Shown here: piece after piece, positions 55,761 through 64,000 of the stretch
How the letters are laid out: every line of letters starts with the position of its first letter
How positions within the stretch are numbered: position 1 is the stretch's first letter
DNA from: Bacillota bacterium
Lineage (GTDB): Bacteria; Bacillota; Limnochordia; Limnochordales; ZCTH02-B6
Assembly (NCBI GenBank): GCA_017577945.1
Contig: PKQS01000007.1
Span: forward strand, 248,001 to 312,000
Length of the DNA stretch: 64,000 nucleotides
Direction: 5' to 3'
Position numbers and translations under genes: made by a program
The notes under the pieces: model-generated
The model's database searches: none
What the model was told of the DNA's origin: nothing
What the model saw: only the letters and a program-made list of their open reading frames with translations

Positions 55761-57407
55761 GTGTACAACGGCGTTCGCGAAGCGATGGGGGGTAGCGCTC
55801 GCGTTGGCCGTGGGCCGGCCAACGTGCCGGTGCCGTCGGCAGTGGCGGCGCCGTCAGTCTTGGAGCGGAACGCGACGGGCACTGTGGTGGACGGGGGTGA
55901 AGGGCTCGGCGCGGCGGCCGAGCTGGAGCGGCTGGCGAGGTCGCTGCATCGCCAGCTGAGCCTGGCGCAAGATGCGGCTGCGTCGTGCAAGGCGCTGCTG
56001 GCGGAAGTGGACGCGGCGCTGGAGACGGCGCGGCGCGGCGGCTTTGCGGCGGTGACGGATACGTTGCTGCGGGTGGCCGAAGAATTGGCCTGCCGGGTGG
56101 ACGAGATTGTGGCCGGCGTGCGCGGCAGCGCGGCGACCGTGGCCAATTTCGCGGAATCCATCAGCGCCTTCGAGAATGACGTCCGGCAGCTCGAGGCCAG
56201 CGGCAAGGCTGTCGAGAAAAACATCGAGGAGATCGCGAGCATTTCGGACCAAGTGAAGCTGCTGGCGCTGAACGCCCGCATCGAGGCGGCGCGGGCGGGA
56301 GCCGCGGGCAAGGGCTTCGCCGTGGTGGCGCAGGAAGTCAGCAAGCTGGCCGACCGCAGCGAGCGGGTGACCAAGGAGATTTCCGGCCACATGGCGGCGA
56401 CGACCGCGGCGCTGAAGCGAGCCGTGGAGCGGTTTGAGCAAAACCGCCGGGCGCTGCAGCAGGCGCAGGAGGCGCTGCGCTCGCTGGATGAAGCCGCCGG
56501 CGGCGTGGCGTCGGGCTCGGCTCGTCTCGAGCAAGTGGTGGCCGACGTCGAAGAGCTGGCCGCGACACAGGGCTTCTTGCAAGAGTCCCTGGAACAAATT
56601 CATTACCACTCCCTGGCCGTCCACCAGTCCGCCGAGGCGCTGGCCCGGCAGCTGCCGTCGACGGTGGACGCGGTCGACCGCCTGTGGGCCGCCTCGCTGC
56701 CGCAAGACGGCCGGGCGATGGTGCACAATCTGGATCAGTTCGAGGAGCGCATTGCACGGGCGCTGGAGCGGGACGAGCCGCACCTGGCGCAGCAGGCGGT
56801 GGACAGCGCGCTGGGGGCGGGTCTCGAGCCGGCAGCGCTGCTGGAGCGGCTGGCCGCTGCGGCGGCGCGGGCGTTTCGCGCCGACGACTACGGTCAGCGC
56901 CCGGCCATCAGCCACTTCCGCAACGCGCGCATCTTGGAGAGCGTGCTCAACCGGCTGGAGCCGCTCATCGGCGAGCGGAAGCACCACCGCGGCACCGTCG
57001 TCATGGGCAACGCGTGGCAGGACTACCATGACCTGGGGCGGCGCATCGTCTGCATCACACTGCGGGCCGCGGGCTTTCGCGTCATCGACCTGGGCCTGAG
57101 CGTGCCCAACGAGGTGCTGGCGGAGACGGCCATCAAAGAAGGGGCGCGCGTCATCGGCGTCTCGTCGCTGCTGCTCAGCACAGCCAAGCATATTCCGAAG
57201 CTGAAAGAAGAGCTAATCCGCCGCGGCCGGCCCGACATTCGCGTCATCGTCGGCGGCGCGCCTTTCCTGGTGGATCCGCGGCTACGGGATCAGTTCGGCG
57301 CCGACGGAGTGGGGCGGACGCCGCAAGATGCGGTGCGGCTCGTGGAGTACGTGTACGCGACGGCCGGCAACGGCAGGGTCGGAACAGGCGGAGGGTGGCG
57401 CGGGTGA
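55761..57407 (+). CDS. soluble chemoreceptor signalling domain fused to a corrinoid (B12)-binding module
   Basis: This 548-residue protein has no membrane span. Residues about 85-300 are a long MCP-type coiled coil with the signalling hairpin tip ([20 protein letters not shown], then [17 protein letters not shown]; 161-199). Residues about 320-405 form a helical cap typical of the B12-binding_2 domain. Residues about 410-535 form a Rossmann-like corrinoid domain with D421-Y-H423-D-L-G426 (the DxHxxG His ligand), VSSLLLST (468-474) and VGGAPF (497-502). By family, the hairpin talks to CheA/CheW and the corrinoid module binds methylcobamide. GTG 55761 follows GAGGGG; GTG 55737 is possible. Its stop overlaps the next start, so the UroD-type protein is the likely partner. 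Confidence 0.9.
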   Translation: MYNGVREAMGGSARVGRGPANVPVPSAVAAPSVLERNATGTVVDGGEGLGAAAELERLARSLHRQLSLAQDAAASCKALLAEVDAALETARRGGFAAVTDTLLRVAEELACRVDEIVAGVRGSAATVANFAESISAFENDVRQLEASGKAVEKNIEEIASISDQVKLLALNARIEAARAGAAGKGFAVVAQEVSKLADRSERVTKEISGHMAATTAALKRAVERFEQNRRALQQAQEALRSLDEAAGGVASGSARLEQVVADVEELAATQGFLQESLEQIHYHSLAVHQSAEALARQLPSTVDAVDRLWAASLPQDGRAMVHNLDQFEERIARALERDEPHLAQQAVDSALGAGLEPAALLERLAAAAARAFRADDYGQRPAISHFRNARILESVLNRLEPLIGERKHHRGTVVMGNAWQDYHDLGRRIVCITLRAAGFRVIDLGLSVPNEVLAETAIKEGARVIGVSSLLLSTAKHIPKLKEELIRRGRPDIRVIVGGAPFLVDPRLRDQFGADGVGRTPQDAVRLVEYVYATAGNGRVGTGGGWRG

Positions 57408-58423
57408 ACAGTCTGCAGCGGGTGCTGGCCGCGGTCAACGGCGAGGCGATGGACCGGCCGCCGGTGCTGCCGGTCATGCTCATGCAGGGAGCGAAGGAGC
57501 TGGGCTTGTCGCTTCCGGCCTATTTCGAGACGCCCAACCGGCTGGCGGAGGGACAACTGCGCTTGCTGGACCGCTTCGGCCACGACGGCGTGTTCGCGTT
57601 TCCCCATATCGTCCAGGACGTGCTGCCGTGGGGATCGACGCTGACCTTCCACGAAGACGGCCCGCCCACGGTGGGCAAGATGGTCATCCGGCGCTTCGAG
57701 GACATCGACGAGCTGGTCGTGCCGGATCCCACGGCGCACCCGTACTTGCGCTACACGCTGGACGCGGCGTCGACGCTGGCCCGGCGCGTCGGCGGCGAAA
57801 AACTTGTCGTCGGCGCTATCATCGGCCCTTTTTCGCTGCCGTCGATGCTGATGGGCACGAAAAAGTTCCTGGAGCTGCTGGACGACGCCCCGCTGCGCGA
57901 ACGGTATTTCCGGCGTCTGATGGATGCCATGGTGGAGTTCACGGCCCGCTGGGCCCAGGCGCAGCTGGAGGCCGGGTGCCACTTGGTCGTGTTCGCGGAG
58001 GGCATCGCGTCCGCGACCATCATCGACGAGGACACTTTCCTGCGCTACGCCAAGCCCGTCATCGAGCAATTCGTGGAACGCGTCACCCGCTCCGGCGCTG
58101 CCGGCTTGCTGGGGCTGGAATTCGTGGGACACGGCTTGCCGTTTTTGCCGTACGTGCGGGACTTGAACGTCGCGGCGTTTCTCGTGGGCGAGTCGGATCC
58201 CGTCGCCGAGGTGCGGCGCGCCATCGGTCCGAGGCGGGCCATCGTCGGCAACATCAACAATCTGAAACTGCTGCGCTGGGGACCCGAGCGGGTGCAGTTC
58301 GAGGCGCGGCGGCTCATCGCCCAAGCGGGCAAAGGATTCGTCTTGTCCAACCAAGGGCCCGAGGTTCCGTGGGAGGTGCCGTACCCGGTCATCGAGGCGC
58401 TGGTGCGGGCCGCGACGGGCTAG
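57404..58423 (+). CDS. uroporphyrinogen decarboxylase/methyltransferase (MtaA-like) family protein
   Basis: This 339-residue URO-D-superfamily protein is of the corrinoid methyltransferase branch: [20 protein letters not shown] at the start, [34 protein letters not shown], and [17 protein letters not shown]. MtaA/MtbA-type enzymes carry zinc ligands H-x-C and a later Cys. By eye the first falls at LEFVG and the second at SNQG here, so the zinc ligands appear replaced. The GTG start overlaps the stop of the chemoreceptor-corrinoid gene (GTGA), with GGAGG ten bases upstream. It may exchange methyl groups with the corrinoid module or act as a substrate-sensing subunit. Confidence 0.85.
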   Translation: MNSLQRVLAAVNGEAMDRPPVLPVMLMQGAKELGLSLPAYFETPNRLAEGQLRLLDRFGHDGVFAFPHIVQDVLPWGSTLTFHEDGPPTVGKMVIRRFEDIDELVVPDPTAHPYLRYTLDAASTLARRVGGEKLVVGAIIGPFSLPSMLMGTKKFLELLDDAPLRERYFRRLMDAMVEFTARWAQAQLEAGCHLVVFAEGIASATIIDEDTFLRYAKPVIEQFVERVTRSGAAGLLGLEFVGHGLPFLPYVRDLNVAAFLVGESDPVAEVRRAIGPRRAIVGNINNLKLLRWGPERVQFEARRLIAQAGKGFVLSNQGPEVPWEVPYPVIEALVRAATG

Positions 58424-58432
58424 GCCGGGCGT

Positions 58433-59434
58433 CTAGACCCGGCCGTGTCCTTGCAGCCGCGCGGCCAGGTGGGCGACGATTTTGGGCCCGTGGAAGCGGC
58501 CGTTTTCGATCATGAGGTGGTTGGGCTCATGCCCCCCGGCGGCCACTCCCGCCAGGTATACGCCGGGCACGTTGGTCTCCATCGTCTCTTCGTCGTACAC
58601 CGGCGCGCCCGTCTCGGGGTCAATCCGCACTCCCAGCTTGACCAAGAGCGAATGGTCCGGCTCGTACCCGGTCATGGCCAGCACGAAATCCGCCGGCAGC
58701 GTGAAGCGCCGCGTGCCTTCCTGCACGAGGTGCACTTTGTCCCGCTCGATGCGCTCCACGACGGTGTTGAAATACGCCTTGATTTCCCCGTCGCGCAGTC
58801 GCGCGTCGAGGTCCGGCCGAATCCACGGCTTGATGGTATCCGACAGCGTCGCCTCGCGGTGCACCAGCGTCACGTCGGCCCCGTGGCGGAACAGCTCCAG
58901 CGCCACCTGCGCGGCGGAGTTGCCCGCGCCGATGACGATCACTTTCTGGCGGAAATACAGGTACGGATTGTCGTAGTGGTGCTTTACGTGCTCGAGCTCT
59001 TCGCCCGGCACGCCCAAGAGGCGCGGCGAGTCGTAATAGCCCGTGGCGATGACGACGGCGCGGCTGAAGTACCGGCGCGGCCGGCCGGTGCGGTCGTGCG
59101 TGGTGACGACGAAGTCGCCGAACCGCCCCGCCACGTCGACGACCGGCTCGTAAAGGCGCATTTGCACGTCTTCGCGCTCGGCCACTGTACGAAAGTATGC
59201 GATGGCTTCCGCCCGGGTCGGCCGCAAGTGGGGCAGGGAGAAGGGAATGCCGCCGATCTCCAGGCGCTCGGCCGAGCTGAAAAAGGTCATCGTTTCGGGA
59301 AAGTGCACGAGGGTGTTCAGGAAAGCGCCCTTTTCGATAATGAGGTGCGACAGCCCTCGGCGTTTGGCCGCGACGGCGCAGGCCAGGCCGCACGGCCCGC
59401 CGCCGACGATGATGAGGTCGAGTTTTCCGGTCAC
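58433..59434 (-). CDS. ypdA: YpdA family bacillithiol disulfide reductase-like protein
   Basis: This 333-residue FAD/NAD(P)H pyridine nucleotide oxidoreductase is of the YpdA/Bdr family: LDLIIVGGGPCGLACAVAAK, HFPETMTFFSSAERLEIGGI, the second dinucleotide site VIVIGAGNSAAQVALELFRH, and MTGYEPDHSLL. YpdA reduces bacillithiol disulfide in Bacillus and Staphylococcus. The GTG start lies 21 bases from a strong extended -10 element. It is convergent with the UroD-type gene. Confidence 0.92.
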   Translation of the reverse strand: MTGKLDLIIVGGGPCGLACAVAAKRRGLSHLIIEKGAFLNTLVHFPETMTFFSSAERLEIGGIPFSLPHLRPTRAEAIAYFRTVAEREDVQMRLYEPVVDVAGRFGDFVVTTHDRTGRPRRYFSRAVVIATGYYDSPRLLGVPGEELEHVKHHYDNPYLYFRQKVIVIGAGNSAAQVALELFRHGADVTLVHREATLSDTIKPWIRPDLDARLRDGEIKAYFNTVVERIERDKVHLVQEGTRRFTLPADFVLAMTGYEPDHSLLVKLGVRIDPETGAPVYDEETMETNVPGVYLAGVAAGGHEPNHLMIENGRFHGPKIVAHLAARLQGHGRV

Positions 59435-59454
59435 GGCGATACCCCCGTGGCTGA

Positions 59455-59463
59455 ATTATATCA
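59455..59463 (-). promoter_or_regulatory. extended -10 promoter of ypdA
   Basis: TGA-TATAAT on the minus strand, about 20 bases upstream of the ypdA GTG; no clear -35. The remaining 255 bases to the acetyltransferase gene show nothing else I can support. Confidence 0.6.
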
Positions 59464-59718
59464 CGCGGCGGGGGAATGGTCCCCGCGGCGAGGTTTCGGC
59501 CACGCGTTCTCGTTTCGCGGCGGCGCTGGGGCCTCTACGGATTGTGCGCAACGGGCTGGAGGTAGCTTGCGCTCGGCGCGAGGGGACGCCAGCGGACAGC
59601 CGGGGAGCAGGTGGAGAGGGTCACGGATGCGTATCAGGCGAGTACGAAAAACGTCCGTACGATGGTCTGAAGCGAGCGTTGTGCGACGGCAGGTGTCGCG
59701 ATGGGAGGGCAGACGCCG

Positions 59719-60252
59719 GTGGGGTACATGGTACGAAGAGCGCAGCCGGGCGACGTAGACGCCGTCATCGAGGTGGCGCGGGCCGCATGGGAGGCGACGT
59801 ACGAACACATTTTGCCGCGATGGTTTCGCGAGCGGGCCATCGCCGAGTGGTACGCGCGAGATGGGCTGCTGCGGGCCGTGCAGCAGCCGGGCGGTGCGTT
59901 TTTCGTCGCTGAGGACGATGGGGGTCGTCTTGTCGGTTTCGCCCAGGCGTCGCACCGAGGACAGTCGGAGGACGTCGAGCTGTGGCGCATTTACGTCCTG
60001 CCGGAGCATCAGCGGCAGGGCTTGGGCCGGCGGCTCCTGCAGGCGTGTGTCGAAGCGCTGGGTTCCGTGCGGCCGGTGCGCCGGGTGTACGTACAAGTGG
60101 AGACGGAGAACGAGCCGGCGGTCAGGGCGTATACGGCGTGGGGGTTTCGCCTCGTACGGCAGTACGAGGAGCGCATTTTCGACTACCCGTGCCGGATGAC
60201 GGAGCTTTGTCTCGAAATCGATGCGGACAGCGTCGACCTTGCGAGAGCTTGA
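59719..60252 (+). CDS. GNAT family N-acetyltransferase
   Basis: This is a GNAT acetyltransferase of about 177 residues: MVRRAQPGDVDAVIEVARAA, the acetyl-CoA loop RIYVLPEHQRQGLGRRLLQA, and ETENEPAVRAYTAWGFRLVR. The substrate is unknown. GTG 59719 is chosen because GGGAGGG lies nine bases upstream; ATG 59701 and ATG 59728 are in frame. It appears monocistronic and convergent with another GNAT gene. Confidence 0.88.
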   Translation: MGYMVRRAQPGDVDAVIEVARAAWEATYEHILPRWFRERAIAEWYARDGLLRAVQQPGGAFFVAEDDGGRLVGFAQASHRGQSEDVELWRIYVLPEHQRQGLGRRLLQACVEALGSVRPVRRVYVQVETENEPAVRAYTAWGFRLVRQYEERIFDYPCRMTELCLEIDADSVDLARA

Positions 60253-60312
60253 AGCCAGGAGCGGCCGGCGCCGCGCAGGCCGCACGGACAGCGCAAGTCA
60301 CGCGTGCTCGGG

Positions 60313-61296
60313 TTACTCGTCGCGCGAGCGGGGCACGGCGTACAAATTCTCGTTTCGCAAGCGTTCCTCGTACTCGCTCCGCAGAATCGAGTACATGAGC
60401 AGGTCGTGATACTCGCCGAAGCGGAACGTGGCCTGCCGGAGCGTGCCTTCGTACGTCATGCCGATCTTTTGCAGCACGCGGCCCGACGCCGGGTTGTGCT
60501 CCATGTGGCATGCTTGGATGCGGTTGAGCCCCAGCGCCTCAAACCCGTACTTGACCAGAGCCGCGGCGGCTTCCGTGGCGTAGCCGCGGTTCCAGTACGG
60601 ATACCCGATCCAGTAGCCCACTTCCGCCGAATTGGCCAGATGATTGATCTCAAGCCCGATGGAACCGATGAACAAGCCGTCGTCGCCGACCTCCGCGAGG
60701 TCTTCCGGAGTGGCCGTTTCGTGAACGAACTCGGGCTTCACGACGACGGCCAGGTGCAAACGCCGGCCTTTGACCAGGCCGTCCAGCGCGACGTCGATCC
60801 AGGCCTCGGCCATGCCGTCCTCGTACGGGTGCGGCAGCGCCGACACCGTCTTGGCCACTTCCCGGTGGCCCGCCAGCTTCTGGATCCGCGTCGCGTCCGA
60901 AGAGCGGTAAGGCCGCAGAAGCAAGCGCCGCGTCTCGATGCAATCAAACTCCGACAGCGCCAGCACGATGCGATATTGGTCGAAGTTTCCTTCCGGTCCG
61001 GGTTGAAAGGGGTAAACTTGCACCACCGCCTCCAGGTTGATGGGGCCATAGACGTGCGGGTACGGTTCCGCGCCGCCGGAGGTGTTTTCGTAGACCACCG
61101 GAGACGTGAGCTTGGCCGGGTCGATGCGCAGCAGGGTCAAGTTGGACACGCCCCGGAAGAGCGCGTTGGCGACGCGCACCACTTGGTCGCGGCCCGAGCA
61201 GTGGATAAAGCCCTGCGTCTCCAGCGAGTCGGCGCGATACTCGCCCGCCTCCTTGGCCCGCTCCCAGTCAGCCGTCGCGGCAATATGGTATATCAC
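60313..61296 (-). CDS. DUF952-GNAT fusion protein
   Basis: This 327-residue protein has two domains. Residues 1 to about 115 match DUF952 (IYHIAATADWERAKEAGEYR, DSLETQGFIHCSGRDQVVRV, HVYGPINLEAVVQVYPF). Residues about 120-315 are a RimJ/RimL-type N-acetyltransferase (ETRRLLLRPYRSSDATRIQK, GYWIGYPYWNRGYATEAAAA, HNPASGRVLQKIGM). DUF952 has an unknown role. The linkage suggests the DUF952 part modifies or presents the acetylation substrate. Start is GTG 61296, with GAGTGACC upstream. Confidence 0.88.
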   Translation of the reverse strand: MIYHIAATADWERAKEAGEYRADSLETQGFIHCSGRDQVVRVANALFRGVSNLTLLRIDPAKLTSPVVYENTSGGAEPYPHVYGPINLEAVVQVYPFQPGPEGNFDQYRIVLALSEFDCIETRRLLLRPYRSSDATRIQKLAGHREVAKTVSALPHPYEDGMAEAWIDVALDGLVKGRRLHLAVVVKPEFVHETATPEDLAEVGDDGLFIGSIGLEINHLANSAEVGYWIGYPYWNRGYATEAAAALVKYGFEALGLNRIQACHMEHNPASGRVLQKIGMTYEGTLRQATFRFGEYHDLLMYSILRSEYEERLRNENLYAVPRSRDE

Positions 61297-61394
61297 GAGG
61301 GGTCACTCCTTTGGCCAACCTTTGCCCAATTATACCAACGGCGCGCGGCGCCGCAAAGCCCGGAGAAGGCCGGCGCCCGGCGGGAGCGGGGTCT

Positions 61395-62672
61395 CTACAA
61401 GCGCAGCGCCAGCCACAGGCCCGCCACGGCGGCCGCCAGCAGCAGCGGCACGGTGACGACGCCGATGCGGACATACAGCAGCCCGGGCACGCGCAAGCCC
61501 TTCTTGCCGATGATGGACAGCGACAGCATGGTGGCCAGCGAGCCGATGACGGTGAGATTGGGCCCCAGGTTGGTGCCCAGCAGGGCGGCGTAAACGGCGC
61601 CCAGCCCCACCTGGCCGGAGAGGACGGGTTCAGCCAGGCTGTCGGAGGCCACCAGCAGCATGGGCAAGTTGTTGATGAGGTTGGAACCGAGCGCCGTCGT
61701 GGCCGCGATGGTGAAAAGCTGCGCCAGCGAGTCGGCGTCGCCTCCTTGCAAGAGGAACGTGCGCGCCAGCTCGCTCAAGCCCGATTTGCCCACGCCGCGC
61801 AAGATGAGAAACAGCGAGAAGACGAAAGGCAATAGGTCCCACGCAATCTCCGTCGCCAGCTGGCGCCAGCGCAGCTGCGCCAAGGCCAGCTCGACGCCGG
61901 CCATGACAACCCCGCCGGCCAGCGCCACCGCCCACAGTTCCCAGCCGAAGAAAGGCGCGGCCGCCAGGCCCAGCAGGACCGCGGCAAGCATGACCAGGTT
62001 GCGCTGCAAGCGCCTTGGGTCAGACTTCCAACCGGCCTCGCCGCTCGCGGCCGCCTGCTCCAGCGGCGCCGGCGAAAACCGCTTGGGAATGTCGCGCCGG
62101 AACAACCAGAGGAAAAACGCCACGTTGACGACGATGGCCGCCGCGGCCGGCAGCGCCATGACCGTCGCGAACTGCCAGAACGGAATGTCGAAACGGTTCC
62201 AGACGATGAGGTTGGTCAAGTTGCTGACGGGCAGCAGCAGCGACGCCGTGTTGGCCACGTACGTCGTGGCGAAGACGAACGGCAGCGGCGGCAAGCCCAG
62301 CGCGGTGACGAGGTTGTACACGATGGGCGCCAGCACGACGGCCGTCGTGTCCAGGGAAAACCAAATGGTCACGAACACGCCGGTCAAGTAAAGGCCTACG
62401 TACAGCAGCACGCCGTTGCCGCGGCTGAGCCGGGCCGTGTGGTAGGCGAGCCACGAGAAGACGCCGGCCTGGTCAGCGACGTAGCCCACCAGGAGCATGC
62501 CGGCGAGAAAGACGAGCACCGTGCCCGTCTCCGCCCACAGATCCGCCACGTCGCCCGGCCCCACCAACCTCAGCGCATACATGACCACGGCGCCGGCCAG
62601 GGCGAACCACATTTCTTTGATGCCGCGCGGCCGCCACAAGATGAAAAACAGCGTGATGAGGAAAATCGTCAA
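61395..62672 (-). CDS. ArsB/NhaD-superfamily transporter
   Basis: This ion-transporter-superfamily membrane protein of about 425 residues and 11-12 spans is of ArsB type: LITLFFILWRPRGIKEMWFA, SLDTTAVVLAPIVYN, ANTASLLLPVSNLTNLIVWN, LLGTNLGPNLTVIGSLATML. Arsenite efflux is one possibility; sodium/proton or dicarboxylate transport cannot be excluded, and no ars genes are adjacent. The start is uncertain: TTG 62672 is the first standard start after the promoter, but GGAGG (62698-62694) is ideally spaced for a CTG at 62684. Confidence 0.85.
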   Translation of the reverse strand: MTIFLITLFFILWRPRGIKEMWFALAGAVVMYALRLVGPGDVADLWAETGTVLVFLAGMLLVGYVADQAGVFSWLAYHTARLSRGNGVLLYVGLYLTGVFVTIWFSLDTTAVVLAPIVYNLVTALGLPPLPFVFATTYVANTASLLLPVSNLTNLIVWNRFDIPFWQFATVMALPAAAAIVVNVAFFLWLFRRDIPKRFSPAPLEQAAASGEAGWKSDPRRLQRNLVMLAAVLLGLAAAPFFGWELWAVALAGGVVMAGVELALAQLRWRQLATEIAWDLLPFVFSLFLILRGVGKSGLSELARTFLLQGGDADSLAQLFTIAATTALGSNLINNLPMLLVASDSLAEPVLSGQVGLGAVYAALLGTNLGPNLTVIGSLATMLSLSIIGKKGLRVPGLLYVRIGVVTVPLLLAAAVAGLWLALRL

Positions 62673-62711
62673 GGGGGCGATCAGGTGGGTCAGCCTCCGT
62701 TTCCGACGGTT

Positions 62712-62740
62712 ACTGTAGCACCCGGTCAGCGCTTCCGCAA
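62712..62740 (-). promoter_or_regulatory. promoter of the ArsB-like gene
   Basis: On the minus strand TTGCGG (62740-62735), a 17-base spacer and TACAGT (62717-62712), leaving a leader of about 20-35 bases containing GGAGG. Confidence 0.6.
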
Positions 62741-62845
62741 GAGGGAACGGCCAGGACGTTCGCGTGCGGGCGCGGAAGATCATCCATACGCGGGCCACCG
62801 GCGGAGGAGCGCCGGTGAGCGACGACCGGGAGGGGGCTGCGCGAG

Positions 62846-63424
62846 GTGGCGGAAAGGCGGAAGCACGCGCTGGTGGTCGGCGGCACCGGGATGCTGCGGG
62901 GACTCACGCTGGCGCTGGCGGAAGAGGGCTACGCCGTCTCGGTCATCGCCCGGACCGCCGCCCGCCTCGACTCGCTGGCCGCGGCGGCGAAAGATGCGCC
63001 AGGCCTCATCAACCCGCTGTCTCTTGACTACCGCGACGGCACGCGGCTGCAAGAGGCCCTGCGGCGAGCCGCCGGCCAGTTCGGGCCCATCGTTCTCGCG
63101 GTTTGCTGGATTCACTCGACCGCGCCCGCTGCCCTGCGGCAGATCGCGGAAGTCATCGGCGAAAGCGGGGCACCTTGCCGCCTGTTTCATGTCCGCGGCA
63201 GCGCCGTCGCCAATCCCGCCGCCGAGGCGAAACGGCTGCCGGAGTGGCTGGGGCGGTACCCCAGCATCCAGTATCGCCAAGTCATTCTCGGTTTCGTCAT
63301 CGAGCACGGCCGGTCGCGCTGGTTGACGCACCAGGAAATCAGCGGCGGGGTGCTGGCCGCCGTGCGGGCCGACCGGGAGTTGTCCATCGTCGGCACGGTG
63401 GAGCCGTGGTCGCTGCGGCCGTAG
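62846..63424 (+). CDS. short-chain dehydrogenase-like protein
   Basis: This 192-residue Rossmann-fold protein shows HALVVGGTGMLRGLTLALAE and VIARTAARLDSLAAAA, typical of NAD(P)-binding SDR proteins. The usual YxxxK catalytic pair is not evident: the region has GFVIEHGRSRWLTHQEIS. It may be an atypical SDR or a binding protein. The GTG start has GGGAGGGGG about 12 bases upstream. Confidence 0.78.
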   Translation: MAERRKHALVVGGTGMLRGLTLALAEEGYAVSVIARTAARLDSLAAAAKDAPGLINPLSLDYRDGTRLQEALRRAAGQFGPIVLAVCWIHSTAPAALRQIAEVIGESGAPCRLFHVRGSAVANPAAEAKRLPEWLGRYPSIQYRQVILGFVIEHGRSRWLTHQEISGGVLAAVRADRELSIVGTVEPWSLRP

Positions 63425-63591
63425 GGTCACTAGGGCTGTCGGAGCACACAGGCGCGGATCCGGGAAGCTCGGGGACGCGTCGGCGCGTGCGGCGCAGGCC
63501 CCGTAGCCTCTTGGGCCGAAGACGTTTTGGACGCAGCGAGACGGATTCTCGACGACGCAGCCGTGAAACCTTTTTGACAGTGATTTCGCGC

Positions 63592-63614
63592 GACGCCGCC
63601 GGTCGGCGTCGCCA
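63592..63614 (+). repeat. 9-bp GC-rich hairpin in the nitroreductase leader
   Basis: GCGACGCCG (63592-63600) pairs with CGGCGTCGC (63606-63614). A TTGACA lies just upstream (63577-63582) without a good -10. It could be an operator or an RNA structure. Confidence 0.35.
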
Positions 63615-63650
63615 AGAAAGCATGTGCATGGCAGGGAGTGACGGACGGCC

Positions 63651-64000
63651 TTGGCTTTCGTGGCAACAGACGCGCTGGCCGGCCCGGACCGCTTTGAGCT
63701 GGAAGGGCGGCCAGTGCCGGAAACGCTGCTCAACGACGTGGTTCGCCTCTTGTGCCGTCACCGCTCGGTGCGATCGTATCGGCCCGATCCGCTGCCGGAG
63801 GGCGTGCTGGAGGTGCTGGTGACGGCGGCTCAGAGCGCGTCGACGTCGCGCCACTTCCAGGCGTACAGCATCGTCGCCGTGCAGGACCCGGAGCGCAAGA
63901 AGCGGCTGGCGGAGCTGAGCAACAACGGGTTCGTCGCCGACGCGCCGCTGGTGCTGGTCTTTTGCCCGGACCTGCATCGCCTGGAGGCGGTCAGCCGCCG
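63651..64000 (+). CDS. nitroreductase family protein, partial (runs off window)
   Basis: The reading frame is open from TTG 63651 to the window end, giving about 116 residues of a flavin-dependent nitroreductase/NfrA-NfsA type enzyme: VVRLLCRHRSVRSYRPDPLP, VLVTAAQSASTSRHFQAYSI and ERKKRLAELSNNGFVADAPL. Such enzymes reduce nitroaromatics, flavins or quinones with NAD(P)H. The start is uncertain (TTG 63651 or GTG 63660; CAGGGAG lies upstream). The 226 bases before it hold a hairpin and no other supported gene. Confidence 0.85.
   Translation, partial: MAFVATDALAGPDRFELEGRPVPETLLNDVVRLLCRHRSVRSYRPDPLPEGVLEVLVTAAQSASTSRHFQAYSIVAVQDPERKKRLAELSNNGFVADAPLVLVFCPDLHRLEAVSR

Overview
The window is a high-GC chromosome segment, densely coding on both strands with many GTG and TTG starts. 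The gene content points to an endospore-forming Bacillota. It carries prkA-yhbH-spoVR, ytrH-ytrI beside dnaE, TRAP (mtrB), a YpdA-type reductase, a SipS-type signal peptidase and a glmS-class ribozyme. The order dnaE ... accD-accA-pyk resembles Bacillus. A LolA-like secreted protein, an RND transporter and a beta-rich C-terminal extension ending in Phe suggest an outer membrane. High-GC diderm Bacillota such as Limnochordia would fit, but that placement is inference; no rRNA is present to test it.

Layout. 1-4.5 kb: sporulation operon prkA-yhbH-spoVR (minus). 4.6-9.5 kb: RND transporter and LolA-like protein (minus). 9.7-15.7 kb: metallo-hydrolase, YpiB-like protein, signal peptidase, a JAMM-TM-LysM protein, zinc ribbon, nicotinamidase, a small HTH protein with DnaA-box-like sites upstream, and endonuclease III. 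15.75-17.55 kb: a promoter, a glmS-type ribozyme, a bifunctional FBP aldolase/phosphatase and a terminator. 18-26 kb: oxidoreductase, TPR protein, small membrane proteins, RNase HI, purine nucleoside phosphorylase, aconitase. 26-33 kb: MFS transporter, mtnA-gltX, tRNA-Gln, speE, tRNA-Glu, isocitrate dehydrogenase followed by 28-bp tandem repeats. 33.4-42.8 kb: ytrHI, dnaE, pgpA, mtrB, accD, accA, pyk, ald. 43-50.8 kb: pepF, uppP, a two-protein 2-oxoacid:ferredoxin oxidoreductase, and a serpin lipoprotein. 51-54.6 kb: peptide-type ABC binding protein and two permeases, without ATPases. 54.7-58.4 kb: a winged-HTH/nuclease-like protein, then an operon of a soluble chemoreceptor-corrinoid fusion and a UroD-family methyltransferase homologue. 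58.4-64 kb: ypdA, two acetyltransferases, an ArsB-like transporter, an SDR and a truncated nitroreductase.

Two items stand out. First, a glmS-class self-cleaving ribozyme (about 15956-16110) lies in front of a fructose-6-phosphate-producing gluconeogenic enzyme rather than glmS, so amino-sugar phosphate could control F6P supply. Second, an MCP signalling hairpin is fused to a complete corrinoid-binding module (55761-57407) and translationally coupled to a UroD-family protein that lacks the usual zinc ligands. This looks like a cytoplasmic B12- or methyl-group-responsive signalling unit.

All calls come from reading the sequence and from knowledge of the families; no database search or folding program was run.
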